DNA from: Williamsia sp. CHRR-6
GTDB taxonomy: Bacteria; Actinomycetota; Actinomycetes; Mycobacteriales; Mycobacteriaceae
Assembly: GCF_018474015.1 (NCBI RefSeq)
Contig: NZ_JAHCSG010000003.1
Coordinates: 186,001-250,000, forward strand
Direction of reading: 5' to 3'
Length of the DNA stretch: 64,000 nt
Shown here: positions 11,153 to 19,943 of the stretch, in pieces
Layout: the number at the start of each line of letters is the position of its first letter
How positions within the stretch are numbered: position 1 is the stretch's first letter
The notes under the pieces: model-generated
Told to the model about the DNA's origin: nothing
What the model saw: only the letters and a program-made list of their open reading frames with translations
Databases searched by the model: none
Position numbers and translations under genes: made by a program

Positions 11153-11872
11153 TCAGGGCCGGTCCAACGCAGCGAGCATCGCCGCCGACATCCTCTCCCG
11201 CACACGGCGGTTGGTCTCGTCGCGCGGTTGCTCGGTCAACTGCTGCGACCACTTCCGGTACAGCAGGCTTACGCTACTGCGGTGACGGCCGCGGCTGGTG
11301 AGGTTGATCCGCGCCAGCAGCGACACGTCTTCACTTCGGGGCAGCGCGGTGTATCCGCCTGCAGCCCACAATGTCTCGGCCCGCATCGCCACGGTCGTCA
11401 CGTGCACGTCGATGATGGGTCCGCCCGCCCACTGCCGGGCGATGTCGCCGACGGGAACCATGCGACCGGGCGATGCCCCAGCGACATCGCGAACAGATCC
11501 GTCGGGCAACAGATCTCGCGCCGCAGACGTGGTCCAGCCGATCGTGGGATCGGCAAGGGCAGCGATGTCGGAGGCCAGGGCACCGGGCAACAGCAGGTCG
11601 TCGGCGTCGAGGTTGCGCAACAACGGGGCATCAGCGTGGGCGGCGGCGAGGTTGCGGCACAGGCCGGGACCACCGGGCCGACCCGCTGCGATGACCACGA
11701 TTCGGGGGTCGTCGGGGACGTCCAGCGGCATCGGGGGTCCGTCGATGCAGATCACCCACTGCCACGTCTGCGATCCCGAAAGCGTTTGCCCGAGCACCGA
11801 TTGCGCTGTGTCGGCCAGGTGGTGGGCGACGTGCGGTCCGAGTGCGGTGAGCACGGAGATGGAAGGGATCAT
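11153..11872 (-). CDS. Family 2 glycosyltransferase
   Basis: A 239-residue GT-A fold glycosyltransferase. It opens MIPSISVLTALG, has a nucleotide-sugar segment VICIDGP, and carries the metal-binding acidic motif NLDADD near residues 92-97. There are no membrane segments. Acceptor and sugar are unknown. It is the last gene of the minus-strand run pta-ackA-acyltransferase-glycosyltransferase and starts only 5 bases after the acyltransferase stop, so it is probably co-transcribed with them. A role in a cell-envelope glycolipid is possible but only inferred. Confidence 0.75.
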   Translation of the reverse strand: MIPSISVLTALGPHVAHHLADTAQSVLGQTLSGSQTWQWVICIDGPPMPLDVPDDPRIVVIAAGRPGGPGLCRNLAAAHADAPLLRNLDADDLLLPGALASDIAALADPTIGWTTSAARDLLPDGSVRDVAGASPGRMVPVGDIARQWAGGPIIDVHVTTVAMRAETLWAAGGYTALPRSEDVSLLARINLTSRGRHRSSVSLLYRKWSQQLTEQPRDETNRRVRERMSAAMLAALDRP

Positions 11873-11877
11873 CGCAG

Positions 11878-13335
11878 TCAGGGTACGTCGGAGTCGGGGT
11901 GGTCACCGATGAGCGAGTTGCGGTGGGCATCGATGGACTCGTCAAGACGGGACAGATAGTCATCGAGGACAGGGATCGCCACCGAATCGGCGGTCACACT
12001 GATGAACAACCGATCGTTGCCCCGGTAGATCACGTGCGCCAGTCGTGGACTGGACAGGGACGTGGCCGAGAAGCGGCCGACCACCTTCAATCCCGCAACC
12101 TGATCCGACACCGACGTGTCGGCGAGGTTGGAGATGACGATGTCGACCGGGCTCGGCGGCACACCACGGCGGCGCAGTACGCAACCGATCAGCGCGAGCA
12201 CCGGCGCGGGCATCGCGTGGATCAGCCCGGGTGCGCGTCCCGTCGCTCCGGCTGCGGCGCGCACCCGGTTCTTGTGTCGCACGATCTCGGAGTGGATGGT
12301 GGCCAGCCGCACGCGTGGGTCGTCGATGGCACTGCGGGTGTTCACCGCCACGGTGGTGAACAGGTTGCGTAGGTCGGGGTTCGGATTCGCGCCACCGGCA
12401 GCCGCGGTCGTGGGCGCATCTGCCGTCCCGCGGCGAACGAGATGCACCGGCATGGCCGCGAACACCTCGCCGGTCAACCCTTCTCCGGCCGCGGCCAGGT
12501 GGCTGCGCACTGCCTGCCCGATGATCGACACCATCAGATCGTTGGCGGTCGCATCATGCACCTGAGCCCGCATGGCGGCCACGTCGGCGGCGGAGATCAC
12601 GGTGAATCCGACCGCCCGTGGCCCTTCGGTGGCGCCAGCCAGGCGCGAGCGTCGTGGACTCACCCCGGTCAATGCGGTCACCGGGCGGGAGCGCCCCGGA
12701 CGGATGCGGGCGGCCACACACAGTGCCGCCCAAAGGAACCGGCCCCAGATGGCGGGTTGACGCAGCACTGCGGCCACCGCCAGCCGCGGTGTGCTCGGGG
12801 CACGATCGGTCGAGATCTGTTGGGTATCGGTGGGATCCGAGGCCGGCGGGGTATCCCAGTCGTGGTCGAACATCAGGTGGTGGAACCGTCGGCCGTCCAT
12901 CACCGCGTGATGGTAGGAGAAGGCCAGGATGCTCACCCGGCCCTCGATCCCGGGGAGACCGGTCACGTCAGCCAGCACGTCGAGTCGCCAGGGTGGTCGA
13001 TTCACCTCGAGCGGCCGATCGGCGATGGTGGTCAGCAATTCACCTGCGGCAGCCCAGGTGTCGAGGCCGGTGTGAACGCTGATGTGGGCGTCGAGATCGA
13101 TCGCGTCGACCCGGTGCCATACCGGCAGATCCAGATCGGCCGGTACCCGGATCGGAACCTGAAACAATTCGTCGGTGCTGCGCACCCAACCAGCCAGCCG
13201 GGCGAGCAGGTCTCCACGCAGCTCGTCGTCCACACCGTCCGGGGTGGACAGCACGGTGCACGACACGACGTGCGCGTCACGCTGGGCGCGATCGAGCAGC
13301 AGATACGCGGCGTCACGGGCCGAGAGCCGCACCAC
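11878..13335 (-). CDS. Wax ester synthase/diacylglycerol acyltransferase-like protein
   Basis: WS/DGAT-family acyltransferase of about 485 residues, which would esterify acyl-CoA to diacylglycerol or fatty alcohols for storage lipid. It begins with the typical RLSARDAAYLLLDR. The catalytic motif HHxxxDG is present as YHHAVMDGR. The family C-terminal block with SNLADTSV, YRGNDRLFISVTADS and a final DYLSRLDESI helix follows. The GTG at 13335 fits the GGGGAG at 13346-13341; a GTG at 13332 is also possible. The upstream open frame is antisense-free ackA overlap and is rejected. It follows ackA by 13 bases, which may link acetyl-phosphate/acetyl-CoA metabolism with storage lipid. Confidence 0.82.
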   Translation of the reverse strand: MVRLSARDAAYLLLDRAQRDAHVVSCTVLSTPDGVDDELRGDLLARLAGWVRSTDELFQVPIRVPADLDLPVWHRVDAIDLDAHISVHTGLDTWAAAGELLTTIADRPLEVNRPPWRLDVLADVTGLPGIEGRVSILAFSYHHAVMDGRRFHHLMFDHDWDTPPASDPTDTQQISTDRAPSTPRLAVAAVLRQPAIWGRFLWAALCVAARIRPGRSRPVTALTGVSPRRSRLAGATEGPRAVGFTVISAADVAAMRAQVHDATANDLMVSIIGQAVRSHLAAAGEGLTGEVFAAMPVHLVRRGTADAPTTAAAGGANPNPDLRNLFTTVAVNTRSAIDDPRVRLATIHSEIVRHKNRVRAAAGATGRAPGLIHAMPAPVLALIGCVLRRRGVPPSPVDIVISNLADTSVSDQVAGLKVVGRFSATSLSSPRLAHVIYRGNDRLFISVTADSVAIPVLDDYLSRLDESIDAHRNSLIGDHPDSDVP

Positions 13336-13348
13336 GGGCACTCCCCGA

Positions 13349-14551
13349 CTAACCGGCCCGCACCAGTGCGGCCGCCTGCCGCGCGATGGCCAGTTCCTCG
13401 TTGGTGGGCACCACCAGCACCGACACCTCGCTGTCGTCGCTGGAGATGCGGCGGGCTCCTGGGATGCGGGTGGTGTTGCGTTCGTCGTCGAGCACGATCC
13501 CGAACCTCTGCAGGTCGGCCAACGCATCTCGGCGCACAGCGGCGGCGTTCTCGCCGACACCGGCGGTGAACACGATGGCATCGACCCGACCCAGCTCGAT
13601 CAGGTACGCCCCGAGGTAGCGGCGTAACCGGTGGATGTAGACGTCGTAGGCCAGTCGGGCATCCGGGTCGCCTGCTTCGACCAGGTCGGTGATCGCCCGA
13701 AAGTCGTTCTCCCCACACAATCCCTTCAGCCCAGAGGCCGAGTTGAGCATCCGGTCGATGTCATCGATGTCCATCCCCGACACCCGGCGCAGGTACATCA
13801 CGATCGCGGGATCGATGTCGCCGCTTCGGGTTCCCATCACCAGGCCCTCCAGCGGGGTGAGTCCCATCGTGGTGTCGACAGGACGACCACCGCGGATGGC
13901 TGAGGCCGACGCCCCGTTGCCCAGGTGCAGCACGATCTGATTGATCTGTCCGGTCGAGACACCGAGGAAGTCGGCCGCGGCACCGCTGACGTACTCATGT
14001 GAGGTGCCGTGGAATCCGTAGCGCCGGATGTGATGGGTGGCCGCGACGCTGCGGTCGATGGCGTAGGTGGCTGCACGAGCGGGCAGGTCGTGGAAGAAGG
14101 CGGTGTCGAACACGCACACCGCGGGCACGTCCGGCAGCAGCTCCCGCATCGCCCGAATACCCATGAGATTCACCGGATTGTGCAGCGGGGCCAGGCTGGC
14201 GAGCCGATCGATCTCACCGATCACGGTGTCGTCGACGAGGGTGGGTGCACTGAAGCTCTGCCCACCGTGCACCGTCCGATGCCCCACCGCGAGCATGTCA
14301 CTGTCGGCCAGATGTGTTCCGGCGTCGGTGAAAAACGCCAACGCCTGGGTCAGTGCGGCGTGATGATCAGGCAGATCACCGACGTGACGCCACGTCCGCC
14401 CGGCCTGCTGATGCTCGGCGCTCGCGCCGACCGACCCGATCTGATCGACCATCCCCACAGCGATCTTGTCACCCGAATCAGGATGGAGCAGTTGATACTT
14501 CAGTGAAGACGATCCGGAGTTGAGGACCAGGACCGCACCGTCGGCGCTCAC
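13349..14551 (-). CDS. ackA: Acetate kinase
   Basis: Interconverts acetate plus ATP and acetyl phosphate plus ADP. The 400-residue protein has the N-terminal signature VLVLNSGSSSLKYQL. It also has GHRTVHGG, CVFDTAFF, RYGFHGTSHEYV and LHLGNGASASAIRGGRPVDT, and a C-terminal VFTAGVGENAAAVR. The ATG overlaps the pta stop by 4 bases. It pairs with pta for acetate overflow and assimilation and matches the ackA-pta neighbours of pknG in mycobacteria. Confidence 0.98.
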   Translation of the reverse strand: MSADGAVLVLNSGSSSLKYQLLHPDSGDKIAVGMVDQIGSVGASAEHQQAGRTWRHVGDLPDHHAALTQALAFFTDAGTHLADSDMLAVGHRTVHGGQSFSAPTLVDDTVIGEIDRLASLAPLHNPVNLMGIRAMRELLPDVPAVCVFDTAFFHDLPARAATYAIDRSVAATHHIRRYGFHGTSHEYVSGAAADFLGVSTGQINQIVLHLGNGASASAIRGGRPVDTTMGLTPLEGLVMGTRSGDIDPAIVMYLRRVSGMDIDDIDRMLNSASGLKGLCGENDFRAITDLVEAGDPDARLAYDVYIHRLRRYLGAYLIELGRVDAIVFTAGVGENAAAVRRDALADLQRFGIVLDDERNTTRIPGARRISSDDSEVSVLVVPTNEELAIARQAAALVRAG

Positions 14552-16656
14552 GACAGCGCCTGCGCCTGGATGGCGGTGATCGCGACGGTGTTGACGATGT
14601 CAGAGACCGTCGCCCCACGCGAGAGATCGTTGATGGGTTTGCGCAGACCCTGCAGCACCGGCCCGACCGCCACGGCCCCGGCACTGCGCTGCACCGCCTT
14701 GTAGGTGTTGTTGCCGGTGTTGAGGTCGGGGAACACCAGAACCGTGGCCTGCCCGGCCACCGGCGAGCCGGGCATCTTCGATGCGGCCACCGACGGCTCC
14801 ACGGCGGCGTCGTATTGGATCGGTCCTTCCACCAACACCTTCGGGGCGCGTTCGCGCACCAGGCTGGTCGCGGCGCGCACCTTGTCCACATCCACCCCCG
14901 ACCCGGACTCCCCGGTCGAATAGGACAGCATCGCGACCCGCGCGGTGATGCCGAACTGTTCGGCGGTGGCCGCCGAGGAGATCGCGATGTCGGCGAGCTG
15001 TTGCGCCGAGGGGTCGGGGACGATGGCGCAGTCACCGTAGGCCAGCACCTTGTCGGCCAGGCACATGAAGAACACACTCGACACCGTCGACACCCCGGGC
15101 AGCGTCTTGATGATCTCGAACGCCGGCCGAATGGTGTGTGCGGTGGTGTGTTTGGCGCCCGAGACCATGCCGTCGACGATGCCTTCCTGCACCATCATGG
15201 TGCCGAAGTAGGAGACGTCGGTCATCACCTGGTGGGCGCGCGCCAATTTCATGCCCCTGTGCTTGCGCAACTCGGTGTAGGCCTCGGCAAAGCGGTCGAG
15301 GTGTTCGGAGGTGGCCGGGTCGATGACCTGTGTGTCGCCGAGGTCCACCCCGAGTTCGGCTGCGCGCGAGCGCACCGCCTCCTCGTTGCCCAGCAAGGTC
15401 AGCTCGGCCACCTTGCGTCGCAGCAATCGTCCTGCCGCACGCAAGATCCGGTCGTCGTCCCCCTCGGGCAACACGATCCGGCGACGATCCGACTTCGCCC
15501 GTGCGATCAACTGGTATTCGAACATCTGGGGCGTGACCACCGACGGGGTGGGCAGCTGCAGCTTCTCCAGCAGCGACTCGGAGTCGACGTGGTGTTCCAT
15601 CAGGGCCAGCGCGGCATCCACCTTGCGCACCGACTCCACCCCCACCCGGCCACGCGCCTGCGCCGCGATCCGGGCGGTGTCGTAGGTGCCGTGCCCGCAG
15701 GTGATGATCGGCAGCGACGGTTTGAGACCGGCCACCAGCGACTCGATCATCGGATGCGGTCGCAGCCCACCGTTGAGGATGAGGCCGGCCAACTTCGGAA
15801 AGCCTTGCGCCGCATTGGCCATCACCAACGCCAGCAACACATCTGACCGGTCGGCCGGGGTGATCACGGCCACGCCGTCAGTGAGTCGCTCCAGGATGTG
15901 TTCAGCTGTCATGCCGCCCACCATCACCCGCATCGCCTCACGCGAGAGCAGTTCGGGGTCCCCGCTGTAGAGCTCCCCGTCGAGCGCAGTCATCAGCTCT
16001 GACATGGTCGGCGCCACCAGCACCGGGTCCTCCGGTAGCGCCCAAGCGGGAAGTCCGGTGCCCTCCAACGCGATCCGGATGGCGTCGAGTTCGGCGGGGT
16101 CACATCGGTTGGCCACCAGAGCCACCGCCTGGGCGTGCATGGACCGCACCTCGGACAGACACACATCGGCCAACGCCCGCATCGATTCCGGGCTACGACC
16201 GGATGCGCGCAGCGCCAACAGGATGGGGGCACCGAGGTTGGCCGCCACCCGAGCGTTGAAGCTCAGTTCAGACGGGCTGGCCACATCGGTGTAGTCCGAA
16301 CCGATGATCAGCACCGAGTCACACTGTTCCTGCACGCGGTGGAACCGGTCGACGATCTCGCCCAGCGCCCCTTCGGGATCGGCGTGGACCTGCTCGTAGG
16401 TGACCCCGATGCACTCCTCGTAGCTGAGATCAGCCGAATCGTGTTCGACCAGCAGGTCGAGGATGTAGTCGCGTTCTGAGTCGACGGCCCGCGAGATGGG
16501 CCGGAAGACACCGACGCGACCACCGGTGGCGGCCAGCAGGTGCAGGGCGCCCAAGGCGATGGTCGACTTACCGGTGTCCCCCTCCGGCGAGGCGATGTAG
16601 ACACATTTCGACTTCTGTTCGCCGCGGTCGGTCGGCGGTGCGGGTGCGAAGGCCAT
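14548..16656 (-). CDS. pta: Phosphate acetyltransferase, long two-domain form
   Basis: Converts acetyl-CoA and phosphate to acetyl phosphate. At 702 residues it is the long form. An N-terminal P-loop-like DRTGG region (VYIASPEGDTGKSTIALGA) covers about residues 1-370. The catalytic PTA_PTB domain follows, with RIVLPEGDDDRILRAA, MVSGAKHTTAHTIRPA, CAIVPDPSAQQLADIAI and LVEGPIQYDAA. It is the first gene of the minus-strand pta-ackA-acyltransferase-GT run. A long divergent intergenic region of 321 bases separates it from the SDR gene. Confidence 0.97.
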   Translation of the reverse strand: MAFAPAPPTDRGEQKSKCVYIASPEGDTGKSTIALGALHLLAATGGRVGVFRPISRAVDSERDYILDLLVEHDSADLSYEECIGVTYEQVHADPEGALGEIVDRFHRVQEQCDSVLIIGSDYTDVASPSELSFNARVAANLGAPILLALRASGRSPESMRALADVCLSEVRSMHAQAVALVANRCDPAELDAIRIALEGTGLPAWALPEDPVLVAPTMSELMTALDGELYSGDPELLSREAMRVMVGGMTAEHILERLTDGVAVITPADRSDVLLALVMANAAQGFPKLAGLILNGGLRPHPMIESLVAGLKPSLPIITCGHGTYDTARIAAQARGRVGVESVRKVDAALALMEHHVDSESLLEKLQLPTPSVVTPQMFEYQLIARAKSDRRRIVLPEGDDDRILRAAGRLLRRKVAELTLLGNEEAVRSRAAELGVDLGDTQVIDPATSEHLDRFAEAYTELRKHRGMKLARAHQVMTDVSYFGTMMVQEGIVDGMVSGAKHTTAHTIRPAFEIIKTLPGVSTVSSVFFMCLADKVLAYGDCAIVPDPSAQQLADIAISSAATAEQFGITARVAMLSYSTGESGSGVDVDKVRAATSLVRERAPKVLVEGPIQYDAAVEPSVAASKMPGSPVAGQATVLVFPDLNTGNNTYKAVQRSAGAVAVGPVLQGLRKPINDLSRGATVSDIVNTVAITAIQAQALS

Positions 16657-16977
16657 GGGTTCAACCTAGCCAGGTGTTCGGGCCGGCACCCGGTCGGGAG
16701 CAGAGCCCAAACCCTGACGCCGGGACGGCATCGGAGCGTTCTCCCCAGATGGTGTCTCAACTGTGATCGGTCCGTGACACCTGACCGACAACAGCTGGTG
16801 ACGGCGTTGCCCTGCGGCCCAGCGACATTGGACTCACCGGCGGTTGCCCACCTGCGCCGCCCCGCGCCGCGTCGGCGAGCCTGTCGACGGCAGGTCGATC
16901 AGTACTCTCGCGAGCGGCCGCGCCGGTGACTTCCGGCGGCGATATGCCACCAACAAATCATGTCGAGAGGAACCCAG
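16657..16977. promoter_or_regulatory. Divergent intergenic region between pta and the SDR gene
   Basis: No supported gene lies in these 321 bases. An inverted repeat GGTGTC (16751-16756) / GACACC (16776-16781) with an 18-base... to 19-base centre is the clearest element, about 95 bases upstream of pta. TACTCT at 16903-16908 could be a -10 for the SDR gene. The region marks the left edge of the block that separates pta from fgd. Confidence 0.35.
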
Positions 16978-17754
16978 GTGAAACGTTTCGAGAACAAGGT
17001 GGCCGTGGTGACCGGCGGCGTATCGGGCATCGGAGCGGCAGTCACCCGGCGGCTACTCGACGAGGGTGCCTCGGTCGTGGTCGCCGACATCAGCGCGGAC
17101 GTGGCGACGTCGGCGACCGAGACGTTCGGGCCCTCGGTGGCCGGTGTCCGCACCGACGTCACCGACCCCACATCGGTGACGGCCCTGTTTGCCGAGGCGG
17201 TCGAGAGGTTCGAGACCATCGACGCGGTGTTCAACGTGGCGGGCGGCCAGAAACCAGGGCTCATCGCCGACCTCGACTTCGAAACGTGGAAATTCAACAT
17301 CGCGTTGAACCTGCACGGCACGTTCCTGGGAGTTCAAGCGGCGGCGCGCACGTTCGGCGAACTGGGCAAGACCGGGTCGATCACCAACATGGCGTCACTC
17401 AACTCGTTCACCCCGATGTTCGGCGGTGCCGCCTACGCCACCGCCAAAGCGGGGGTCGCGATGCTCACCAAGAACGCGGCACTGGAGTTCGGCGAGGTGG
17501 GAATCCGGGTGAACGCCATCTCTCCGGGTCTGGTGGCCACCCCGCTGACCGCCGATCTGTTCAAAATCCCCGGATATGAGGAGACGGCACTGTCCCGCAT
17601 CCCCGCGGGCCGACCGGCCCGACCCGAGGAGATCGCAGGTGTCGCAGCGTTCCTGGCCTCCGAGGACGCGGCCTACATCAGCGGCGAGAACCTGGTGGTC
17701 GACGGTGCCTGGCAGACGACCGGGTACCCGGATCTGCGTCGCTTCTTCAGCTGA
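16978..17754 (+). CDS. Short-chain dehydrogenase/reductase
   Basis: Classical SDR of 258 residues with TGGVSGIG (NAD(P) binding), DIS at the end of beta 2 (Asp suggests NAD), NVAGG and the catalytic Y-x-x-x-K as YATAK. The C-terminus contains ISGENLVVDGAW. The GTG at 16978 is chosen because GAGAGGAA sits 6 bases before it; an in-frame ATG at 16960 overlaps that site. It stands alone between pta and a convergent glycosyltransferase. The substrate is unknown. Confidence 0.85.
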   Translation: MKRFENKVAVVTGGVSGIGAAVTRRLLDEGASVVVADISADVATSATETFGPSVAGVRTDVTDPTSVTALFAEAVERFETIDAVFNVAGGQKPGLIADLDFETWKFNIALNLHGTFLGVQAAARTFGELGKTGSITNMASLNSFTPMFGGAAYATAKAGVAMLTKNAALEFGEVGIRVNAISPGLVATPLTADLFKIPGYEETALSRIPAGRPARPEEIAGVAAFLASEDAAYISGENLVVDGAWQTTGYPDLRRFFS

Positions 17755-17788
17755 GTCAGGTGGTGGTCGGCCGACAGCGCCATTCCGG

Positions 17789-19795
17789 TCAGGTCAAGCG
17801 GTAGACGGTCTGCCCGCCGACCGTCTGTGCGGTGTAGTTGTCGGCCACCCAGGCGGCGATCTCAGCGGCACTCGAGTTCGACCCGCCCGGGGACCCGCCC
17901 TGGGACCCGCCGATGTAGTAGCCGATCTTGCCCGCCTCCACGTACGCGATGAACTGCGCCAGCGTGGGGGTGGGATCACCACTCCAGCCACCGATGGCCA
18001 TCACCGATGTGCCGCTGGCGATCTCGTAGCCGGCGGCCGACTGTGAGCCGTTGGTGGCCGCCGCCCACGTCGCGGTCGTCGCCTTCAACAGCGCGGCCAA
18101 TGCGGAGTCGGTCCCCTGCCCACCGATGCCGGCAGGCGCAGTCGGCCGGGCACCCGACGAGGCCGCGGCACCGGGGGCAGCTGCCGACGGTGCTGCGACG
18201 CCGGAACGATCACCGCCCGGTCCGCCCATGCCGCCGCCCATCCCGCTGTCACCGTCGGCGGTCTCCACCGCGGTCGGGATCGATCCGCTGTGCGCGGTGG
18301 CCGAGGTGGCCACACCGAACGCCGCGGTGGCCGAGAACCCGCTCATCGCGCCGACGATCACTGCCGCCGCGATCAGCTTCCGAGCTCCGACCCGGTTGCC
18401 GATCGCGATCGCGATCGCCGACACCGCCGACAGGCCCACCAGCGCGATGTGCGTCCACGCCGGACCGAACTCGGCCCGATCCAGCAGCACATACGACCAG
18501 CCTGCGGCCAGAATGATCATGGTCGACAACGCGATTGCTCCGTCTGGCCGATCACGCCGCTGCCACGCGAGTACGCCACCCAGACCGACCAGAGCGCCGA
18601 TCGCAGGCGCCAGGGCCACCGTGTAGTACGGGTGAATGGTGCCGCTCATGTAGCTGAAGATGACGCCGGTGACGATCAACCAGCCGCCCCACATCAGCAC
18701 ACCGGTGAGTTCGGGCCGACCGATCCGACTGTCGGTACGACGCGAGAAGCGTTGTGCACCTGTTTGATACACCGCATAGGCGATGACGAAGAGGGCCACC
18801 GGAAGCAGCCAGGAGATCTCGTAGCCCATCTCAGAGCCGAACAGGCGGTTGAGTCCGGTGACACCACCGAAACTCGAGCCGGCCGCACCCTGCCCACCCG
18901 TGTTCCCGCCGCCACCGCCGGCGGACGCGCCGAAGATGCGGCCGAGGCCGTTGTAACCGAGCACCAGGTCCATCACGGTGTTGTCGGTGGAGCCACCGAT
19001 GTAGGGCCGAGATCCCGCCGGCCACAACGCAACCACCAGTACCCACCACCCGGCGGAGATGATCAGCGACATCGTCGCCACCGCCAGGTGTAGGCAGCGG
19101 CGCAGCCAGCCGGTCTTCGCCATCAGCAGGTAGGTGAGACCGAAACCCGGAAGCACCAGCAGGCCTTGGAGCATCTTGGTGAGGAACGCCAGCCCCAAGG
19201 CCGTTCCCACCAGCGCCAGCCACGTCCAGGATGAGACGGCCACCGCACGAACCAGCGCGTAGGCGGCGGCCACCATCAGCAGCACCAGCAGGGCGTCGGG
19301 ATTGTTGAACCGGAACATCAGGGCCGCGGCCGGGGTGAAGGCCAGCACGCTGCCCGCAATCAGCCCGGCCACCACACCTTGTCGGGGATCACCGACACTG
19401 CGACGCACGGTGGCGTAGAGCAGGCCGACTGCGGCCACCCCCATCAGGGCCTGCGGGGCCAGCACCGCCCAGCTGTTCATACCGAACAGTCGCACCGAGA
19501 GCCCGGTCACCCACAGCGACGCCGGCGGCTTGTCGACGGTGATGAAGTTCTGCGCATCCAACGATCCGAAAAACCATGCCTTCCAGCTGCTTCCACCCGC
19601 TTGCGCAGCCGCAGCGTAGAAACTGTTGGCGTAGCCGTTGATCGAGAGGTTCCACAGGTACAGCACTGCGGTCACCACCAGCAGCGCAGGCAGGGCGGCG
19701 CGACCGGCCCACCGCCCCGGGTCGGCCAGTGGTCGAGGCGCTGGGGTGGGTTGCACTCTCGGCGATGTGGGTGGTCGATCGATGACGATGCTCAC
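17789..19795 (-). CDS. Polytopic GT39-type glycosyltransferase (YkcB/ArnT-like)
   Basis: A 668-residue membrane protein with about 11-12 hydrophobic segments. Near residues 60-110 it has the acidic motif and loop of polyprenyl-phosphate-dependent transferases: NSFYAAAAQAG, then FITVDKPPASLWV. A low-complexity Gly/Ala-rich linker (SGMGGGMGGPGGDRSG) leads to a soluble C-terminal domain with YYIGGSQGG and TVYRLT. It probably transfers a sugar from a lipid-phosphate donor on the outer face. The GTG start has GGAGGG at normal distance. It lies downstream of the alpha-galactosidase gene but 148 bases away with a palindrome between, so it may be transcribed separately. Confidence 0.82.
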   Translation of the reverse strand: MSIVIDRPPTSPRVQPTPAPRPLADPGRWAGRAALPALLVVTAVLYLWNLSINGYANSFYAAAAQAGGSSWKAWFFGSLDAQNFITVDKPPASLWVTGLSVRLFGMNSWAVLAPQALMGVAAVGLLYATVRRSVGDPRQGVVAGLIAGSVLAFTPAAALMFRFNNPDALLVLLMVAAAYALVRAVAVSSWTWLALVGTALGLAFLTKMLQGLLVLPGFGLTYLLMAKTGWLRRCLHLAVATMSLIISAGWWVLVVALWPAGSRPYIGGSTDNTVMDLVLGYNGLGRIFGASAGGGGGNTGGQGAAGSSFGGVTGLNRLFGSEMGYEISWLLPVALFVIAYAVYQTGAQRFSRRTDSRIGRPELTGVLMWGGWLIVTGVIFSYMSGTIHPYYTVALAPAIGALVGLGGVLAWQRRDRPDGAIALSTMIILAAGWSYVLLDRAEFGPAWTHIALVGLSAVSAIAIAIGNRVGARKLIAAAVIVGAMSGFSATAAFGVATSATAHSGSIPTAVETADGDSGMGGGMGGPGGDRSGVAAPSAAAPGAAASSGARPTAPAGIGGQGTDSALAALLKATTATWAAATNGSQSAAGYEIASGTSVMAIGGWSGDPTPTLAQFIAYVEAGKIGYYIGGSQGGSPGGSNSSAAEIAAWVADNYTAQTVGGQTVYRLT

Positions 19796-19821
19796 GGGCA
19801 GTCCCTCCAGGAGGAGTCAGC

Positions 19822-19842
19822 AGATCGGTCGGTCACCGATCT
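19822..19842. promoter_or_regulatory. 8-5-8 inverted repeat upstream of the GT39 gene
   Basis: AGATCGGT (19822-19829) and ACCGATCT (19835-19842) are perfect complements around a 5-base centre. The element is 27 bases before the glycosyltransferase start and 102 bases after the alpha-galactosidase stop. It could be an operator for the former or a weak stem-loop after the latter. There is no T run. Confidence 0.4.
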
Positions 19843-19943
19843 CGTTGTCCTCACCCTGGGTCATCGGCCTGCCGCGACTGGTGGTGATCACCTGGGAGAA
19901 CGCTGTGAGCGCCACCGCTGCCGGGGTGAAAAACGGTGGGTGC

